Shown piece by piece: positions 24,108-28,026 of a stretch of 28,026 nucleotides of DNA (the stretch's first letter is position 1; every line of letters begins with the position of its first letter). The DNA lies in NCBI GenBank assembly GCA_025350445.1, contig JANXXV010000572.1, positions 1 through 28,026 of the forward strand, read 5' to 3'. Under the pieces are notes generated by a model that saw only the letters and a program-made list of their open reading frames with translations, was not told the origin of the DNA and did not search any database. This DNA is from Bryobacteraceae bacterium (GTDB lineage Bacteria; Acidobacteriota; Terriglobia; Bryobacterales; Bryobacteraceae). Position numbers and translations under genes: made by a program.

Positions 24108-24911
24108 CTATCCCAAACAAATCAAACCCACAATAATCCAAAGGCTCCGCGGTGGGGCGGGCCCCCTGGCCGGCGCCGGACGCCCTCGTCCGGCCTCTTC
24201 GGCAACGACAAATCCCTCGACACCCGGCAAATCCCCCGCTCGTACCAGAACCACGGCGCCAGACCGGCTCCCGGCTGCTAGCTTCGCCGCACGCAAAAAG
24301 CCTAAAACCACGGGCATCATCGATTCCGCGGCAGCGTGATTGTCTTCCACCGCCATGTCCGAAACGACGAAAACAAACCTTTCGCCGCCCTCGCCCATGG
24401 CCGCCGCAAACCGCCCATCCGGCGTCGAAATCCGCTCGGCACCCTTGAATTCAAGGTCCAGCCCCGGGGCAACAATCAAAGATAGAAGGCTCGTCCCATT
24501 CCGGAAGACCAGGTGCGCCAGGCTCCTACCCTCGAAATCGCATTGGTGCGCCGAAACCATCCGGTAACCCGCCGGAGCCGTGCTCGCGACCAGCAGAGGA
24601 AGCGCCGCAAATCGCCCATCCATGCGCCGTTGCTCAGCACGCCCAAGCACCGCGCACCGGATATGATCTCCAATACCAATTCGCAGCATTCCCTGAGTCT
24701 CGCCCTGACGCGAATGGACGGCGATCCCCGCGCCAAACAACAAAATCGCCGCTGTAGCTGCAAGCGCTCGCCGAATCCCGAAAAAAGGAGTGCTGGAGCG
24801 AGCCCGGATCTCGGATCGCAAATCTTCCTCAAACTCCCGATCGGCCCGCTGGTTTCGGACCGCCGATTTCAGCCTTTCCCGCAGGTCCGAAATGTGCGGA
24901 TCTTCCCCCAA
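24108..24911 (-). CDS. Single-pass membrane protein, possibly anti-sigma-factor-like
   Basis: A 267-residue protein with a charged helical N-terminus (MGEDPHISDLRERLKSAVRN, then 'REFEEDLRSEIRAR'), one transmembrane helix (about 49-65, 'ALAATAAILLFGAGIAV') and a periplasmic domain. This layout is that of anti-sigma factors and related membrane proteins, but no zinc-finger motif and no sigma gene are adjacent, so the role is only suggested. The start is TTG at 24911 with GGAGG ahead. The last 28 codons come from the double-hairpin repeat and the DNA beyond it ('AGRGRPAPARGPAPPRSLW'), so the native C-terminus has probably been replaced. It converges with the TPR gene, with 33 bp between the stops. 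Confidence 0.7.
   Translation of the reverse strand: MGEDPHISDLRERLKSAVRNQRADREFEEDLRSEIRARSSTPFFGIRRALAATAAILLFGAGIAVHSRQGETQGMLRIGIGDHIRCAVLGRAEQRRMDGRFAALPLLVASTAPAGYRMVSAHQCDFEGRSLAHLVFRNGTSLLSLIVAPGLDLEFKGAERISTPDGRFAAAMGEGGERFVFVVSDMAVEDNHAAAESMMPVVLGFLRAAKLAAGSRSGAVVLVRAGDLPGVEGFVVAEEAGRGRPAPARGPAPPRSLWIIVGLICLG
24157..24194. repeat. Double-hairpin repeat, copy 2
   Basis: GCGGGCC-CCCT-GGCCGGC (24157-24174, one stem mismatch) followed by GCCGGACG-CCCT-CGTCCGGC (24175-24194). The second hairpin is identical to copy 1 at 14178-14197. In the first hairpin a T-A pair of copy 1 is a G-C pair here, a compensatory change that supports a selected structure. It lies where two genes converge and inside the 3' end of the minus-strand gene's reading frame. 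Confidence 0.75.
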
Positions 24912-24977
24912 AGCGCTATCCCCTCCGGTGGATAAAGGTGCACCACACCGGAAATTATTCCCCCGGATATGACAGAG

Positions 24978-25540
24978 TCAAATTCCAGCCTTATCCCGCT
25001 TGGCAATTGGATTCTGCACCAACCCTGTCATTTTCTCAACCACGGCATTACAATAAGCGCCGGCCTTCCCCTGATCGAACCGCAAATACCCCGGGCCAGG
25101 CTGATTGAAAATGATCGGCGAAGGGAACGGATACGCCGGCCAGGTCCCAGCCGGAGGACCAGCCGTTGCCGGCGCATTGTCATACCGCCCGGCAGGAATC
25201 AACTTCGGATCGATAGCTTAAATACGCGCGTTCTCATTCCAACCCGCATGTCCGCCGTCTCCCTCAAAAAGTCCGCAAAAGGACATCGGAGCAGTTGGCC
25301 CGCCAATTCACCACTTCGCACGGACGTGATGCGCCCGCCCGGTCTTCTCCGCGAGGTCGTACAGCACGGCAGTCTGCGCAGCGCCATACCCGTTGATCAC
25401 GATAATCTTCTCAAAACCCTGCCCCGAAAACTCCACGCTCACGCACGCCATCCCAAAGTTAAGCTCACCACACGCGGGCTCGCTAATCCCATCTGCTCCA
25501 GAAGAAACTGCAAATAGTCTAATAAGTCGGCCGATCGCAT
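24978..25540 (-). pseudogene. Creatininase-family amidohydrolase remnant
   Basis: Read on the minus strand, the remnant gives 'DYLQFLLEQMGLASPRVVSL', then after a frame change near 25450 'FEKIIVINGYGAAQTAVLYD' and 'LAEKTGRAHHVRAKW'. A TGA (25310-25308) follows at once, then 'IGGPTAPMSFCGLFEGDGGH' and 'AGWNENARI', a TAA (25220-25218), then 'AIDPKLIPAGRYDNAPATAG' and 'GYLRFDQGKAGAYCNAVVEK' to the true stop at 24978. The GDGGHAG stretch and the order of segments resemble the C-terminal two thirds of creatininase-like metal hydrolases. The N-terminal part with the E-x-H metal-binding motif is absent. Two nonsense codons, a shift and a truncation show that it is dead. Confidence 0.78.
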
Positions 25541-25592
25541 CAATTACGCTTCAGCTACGACCACAGAATTCGTGAGATACGCCAATCGCCCA

Positions 25593-25618
25593 AGGAGGCC
25601 GCCAATCGGCGGCCTCCT
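25593..25618 (-). terminator. Strong hairpin, likely terminator of the DUF6036 module
   Basis: AGGAGGCCGCC-AATC-GGCGGCCTCCT is a perfect 11-bp GC-rich stem with a 4-nt loop, placed about 11 bp past the stop of the minus-strand partner gene at 25629. The minus-strand sequence after it has only a two-T run, so it is not a classical rho-independent terminator, but position and stem strength suggest transcript-end function. Confidence 0.55.
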
Positions 25619-25628
25619 CTATTTCCGC

Positions 25629-26009
25629 TCAAGCCACCGACAGCGCATTCGCCGTAACAAACAAATTTCGTTCCCTAAAGGCCGACGGACTTTCCAGTAG
25701 CAGACACGCACGCATACTGGAACCGGAGGTCGCAAACCAGGGCCGCCGCAAATACCTCTCCGGCGCCTCGGTCCATTCCGGCCGCCGGACACCTAATGTA
25801 ACCGAAAGTGCCTCAGCGGTAGCCGCCAGATACGCGTCGGCGACGGCGCCGAACTCCATGGAATCCCGCAAGAGACCGGGCTTCCCGCTAAGCATGAAGC
25901 CGCTGGGATGCGCCGCAAACTCGTGCAGGAAATCCGCCAGCCGCATCGAAAACTCATTCGGAGACGAGCAACCGCAAACAACCCCGGCAAGCGTCCGCGG
26001 CCGGGTCAT
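25629..26009 (-). CDS. Small partner protein of the DUF6036 nucleotidyltransferase (toxin-antitoxin-like)
   Basis: A 126-residue protein starting at ATG 26009, which overlaps the upstream stop as ATGA, so the two genes are translationally coupled. GTG at 26018 is an alternative. Visible segments are 'MRLADFLHEFAAHPSGFMLS', 'AVADAYLAATAEALSVTLG' and the end 'APERYLRRPWFATSGSSMRA' plus 'SPSAFRERNLFVTANAL'. The 'RPWF...SPxxFRxRNxF' pattern recalls small proteins that I remember next to DUF6036 genes in other phyla. Their role is not established; the pair may be a toxin-antitoxin-like module. A strong hairpin follows. Confidence 0.75.
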   Translation of the reverse strand: MTRPRTLAGVVCGCSSPNEFSMRLADFLHEFAAHPSGFMLSGKPGLLRDSMEFGAVADAYLAATAEALSVTLGVRRPEWTEAPERYLRRPWFATSGSSMRACLLLESPSAFRERNLFVTANALSVA

Positions 26010-26549
26010 CCACGCCACCGTTGAGCCTCAAAGATCTCATCAACCAGATACAAGGACCGCGGCAGTATCCTCGCCGGATCATAGTATTCCTGAACGATGT
26101 TCAACACTTCTTCGGAATTCTTCAGTTTCAACAGCTCAATCAGAAATGCGATATCTTCCCCATCGCCCCGTTCGCCGGAAAAGCCAACTCGCGCCGCCAT
26201 CACTTTCATAGCAAGCAAGTATTCCGGAACTGGCGTTTGAACCCGAAGATTGGGGAAATCAAGGCCCTCGACTTTCTGAAAACGGGGCCGCTGCGATGCA
26301 AACCCTTTGACCGCATCTTTCAGCCAATCAACCGGCAAATCGAGTTCGCCGGCAACCAAACGGGCGGCTTCCCGTACAACCTCCGCTGGTGCGAAAATAG
26401 CGTCAACATCCTTTGTGGATTGGCGCGCTTGGAACGCCAACATCATGGCAGTTCCACCAAATATATTGATCTCCCCTACGGACGCCCTTTTCCTGTAATC
26501 GTTCCGACAGGAGACGCAGAGCCGTCAGAATGATCTCGCGGGTAAGCAT
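26006..26549 (-). pseudogene. DUF6036 / MNT-type nucleotidyltransferase gene with a one-base frameshift
   Basis: The apparent start is ATG 26549, reading MLTREIILTALRLLSERLQE 'KGV', after which an extra base (plus-strand G at 26480-26481) shifts the frame. Removing it gives 'KGVVGEINIFGGTAMMLAFQ', then 'ARQSTKDVDAIFAPAEVV', the GG-TAM and DVD motifs of minimal nucleotidyltransferases. The rest is intact: 'ELDLPVDWLKDAVKGFASQR', 'PVPEYLLAMKVMAARVG' and 'GDGEDIAFLIELLKL'. The restored length is 180 residues, normal for the family. As it stands, only a product from ATG 26446 could be made, lacking the GG motif. It lies 15 bp behind the aminotransferase gene and overlaps its partner gene by ATGA. 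It may be a real knockout or a sequencing error. Confidence 0.82.
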
Positions 26550-26564
26550 GACGTTTTACTTATA

Positions 26565-27743
26565 TTACCGCCACCCCCGCAAAAACTCCCCGAGCCGCTC
26601 CATAGCCGGAGCCAAGATCGTCTGGTCGGCCGCATAGCAAAGCCGGATCGACCCCTCGCCACCGGCGCCAAACGCCACGCCCGGTGCAAGCCCCACCTTC
26701 GTCTCCAGCAGCAGTCGCTTACAAAACGCAAATGAATCCGTAAGCCCTTCCACCCTGGGAAACAAATAAAACGCGCCGTCCGGTTTCGGAATCGTAATCC
26801 CCGGCATCGTCCGTAATGCCGCCAGACAGAAATCGCGGTTCGCCTGCAACCCCGCGTGCATCTCTTTCAGCGTGTCTTCGCCCGCAACCAGCGCCGTCTC
26901 ACCCGCACGCTGCGTGAAACTCGGCGCGTGGGAAATAATGAACTCGTTCAACTGCGTAGCCCGCGCCACCAGATCGCGGCGCCCCACAATCCACCCCAGC
27001 CGCCACCCAGTCATGCAATAACTTTTCGAGAAAGATTGCACCACCACCACTGCATCGTCCCGCGTGCACTTCTTCAGGATGGAAGGCGCCGGAGCATTCC
27101 CGCCCGCGGCCGGATAATACAGCCGCTCGTAAACCTCATCGGCCATCAACCACAACCCGTGCTTCCGCGTGAAGTCCAGAATCTGTTGCTGCTCTTCATC
27201 CGTAGCAACCCATCCCAGCGGGTTCGAAGGCGAGGTATATAACAGCATCCGCGTGCGCGGGGTAACCGCAGCTTCCAGCGCCTCGAAATCGATGAAGTAC
27301 CGTTCCCCGCGCAGCACATGCGGAATCTCAACCGGCGCCGCGTTCGCCATCGCGATAATCGCAGAACCGTTAGGCCATGCCGGCGTCAACACCAGCGCCT
27401 CATCGCCCGGATCCAACAGGCAGCGAATCCCCGCATTCAACGCCTGCACGCCGGACGCAGTGATCACAATCTCACCCAGCGCGTCCAGCGCCACGCCATG
27501 CATCTCTTCGTAATACCACGCCAGCGTCTTGCGCAGCGAAGGCAGTCCGGCGTTCTCCGTATAGAACGTGAACCCATCGGCCATCGCCGTTTGCGCCGCG
27601 CGTTTGATGAAATCGGGAGTGGGTACGTTCGATTCGCCGAAGTACAACTTCAGCACGCCGTCCATACCCATGGCGATCTCCGCCAGTTCGCGGATGCGCG
27701 AATGCGGAACCCGCAACGCGGACTGTGCAACTGCCGCGGCCAT
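26565..27743 (-). CDS. PLP-dependent class I/II aminotransferase
   Basis: A 392-residue fold-type I aminotransferase of normal length. Visible features are 'LYFGESNVPTPDFIKRA', the cofactor-binding 'ASGVQALNAGIRCLLDPGDE', Asn174 in 'LLYTSPSNPLGW', Asp202 in 'LMADEVYERLYY', the Schiff-base Lys240 in 'SFSKSYCMTGWRLGW' with Arg248, and the late 'PDGAFYLFPRVEG' with the substrate-binding Arg in 'SIRLCYA'. It resembles aspartate/aromatic-type transaminases, but the substrate cannot be fixed by eye. The start ATG at 27743 comes 4 nt after the purF stop, so the two genes are probably co-transcribed, and the DUF6036 gene follows after 15 bp. Confidence 0.95.
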   Translation of the reverse strand: MAAAVAQSALRVPHSRIRELAEIAMGMDGVLKLYFGESNVPTPDFIKRAAQTAMADGFTFYTENAGLPSLRKTLAWYYEEMHGVALDALGEIVITASGVQALNAGIRCLLDPGDEALVLTPAWPNGSAIIAMANAAPVEIPHVLRGERYFIDFEALEAAVTPRTRMLLYTSPSNPLGWVATDEEQQQILDFTRKHGLWLMADEVYERLYYPAAGGNAPAPSILKKCTRDDAVVVVQSFSKSYCMTGWRLGWIVGRRDLVARATQLNEFIISHAPSFTQRAGETALVAGEDTLKEMHAGLQANRDFCLAALRTMPGITIPKPDGAFYLFPRVEGLTDSFAFCKRLLLETKVGLAPGVAFGAGGEGSIRLCYAADQTILAPAMERLGEFLRGWR

Positions 27744-27747
27744 GGCG

Positions 27748-28026
27748 CTAACGGTTAGCCTTCGCCCCCATCAGTTCCTGAATGTGAATCAGGTCCGTCG
27801 GGTAGTCGCCGGTGTAGCAGGCGTAGCAATATTGATTCTTCGTATCCGCCACCGCGATACGCAAAGACTCGTGCGATAGATAGCCAATGGAATCGGCTTC
27901 CACATAGCGGCGGATCTCATCCACCGTGTTGTTCGCCGCAATCAGTTCACTCTTGTTCGGCGTATCCACCCCGTAAAAACAAGGCGAAACCGTAGGCGGG
28001 CATGAGATGCGCAGATGCACTTCGCG
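27748..28026 (-). CDS. purF: Amidophosphoribosyltransferase, C-terminal part (5' truncated by window edge)
   Basis: The last 92 residues of PurF, which transfers the glutamine amide to PRPP in the first step of purine synthesis. The visible part begins 'EVHLRISCPPTVSPCFYGVD', then 'TPNKSELIAANNTVDEIRRY' and 'ADSIGYLSHESLRIAV', and ends with 'KNQYCYACYTGDYPTDL'. This is highly conserved family sequence. The cysteines in SCPPTVSPC and CYAC fit the iron-sulfur-containing (Bacillus-like) type of the enzyme. The catalytic N-terminal glutaminase domain lies beyond the window. Confidence 0.96.
   Translation of the reverse strand, partial: REVHLRISCPPTVSPCFYGVDTPNKSELIAANNTVDEIRRYVEADSIGYLSHESLRIAVADTKNQYCYACYTGDYPTDLIHIQELMGAKANR

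Noticed and set aside
24969..25517. Plus-strand 182-codon frame
   Set aside because: It lies antisense to the creatininase remnant and has no protein-like segments.
1..28026. CRISPR array
   Set aside because: No regularly spaced direct repeats with unique spacers were seen anywhere in the window; no Cas-like gene is present.

Overview
The window is about 28 kb of GC-rich bacterial chromosome with both strands densely coded. Gene content points to an Acidobacteriota member of the Solibacter/Bryobacter type: a very large Oar-like TonB-dependent outer-membrane protein with an N-terminal carboxypeptidase-regulatory domain, an SBBP-repeat protein, a winged-helix/TM/PD40 one-component regulator, a PQQ dehydrogenase and many orphan signalling genes. 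This placement is inferred from gene families only; no rRNA or tRNA was seen. Layout, left: the 3' end of ftsK (1-671); a membrane SRPBCC protein; a SnoaL-like protein; a PAS histidine kinase with a one-base frameshift followed by an overlapping receiver-only response regulator (2311-4491); a DUF427 gene; then a decayed stretch (about 4990-5940) holding a broken higBA toxin-antitoxin pair; and a polytopic membrane protein with a pseudopilin-like C-terminal domain (6038-7099). Layout, centre: a tight four-gene minus-strand operon, read cupin, SDR, PQQ dehydrogenase, pentaheme cytochrome c (10510 down to 7114), diverges from a 1179-residue TonB-dependent receptor (10577-14116). The operon looks like a periplasmic oxidation module passing electrons to a multiheme cytochrome, with the receptor a candidate importer of the substrate or cofactor. 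The cytochrome's export signal can be read only from a non-standard ATA start lying out of frame inside the dehydrogenase gene. Downstream, a 650-bp gene-free region contains a double-hairpin repeat and a 168-bp MITE-like element with 18-bp terminal inverted repeats and 11-bp target duplications. Layout, right: an SBBP protein and a small exported protein (minus) diverge from a BvgS-like hybrid histidine kinase; then DUF72, a winged-helix/PD40 regulator, and a TPR gene interrupted by a 110-bp MITE-like element whose precise removal restores the frame; an anti-sigma-like membrane protein whose end runs through a second copy of the double-hairpin repeat; a nonsense-ridden creatininase remnant; a two-gene DUF6036 nucleotidyltransferase module with a frameshift; a class I/II aminotransferase; and the 3' end of purF. 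No single large undescribed system is evident. The notable signals are the two small inverted-repeat elements, the paired-hairpin repeat with covariation, the ATA-initiated overlapping cytochrome and the high number of broken genes.
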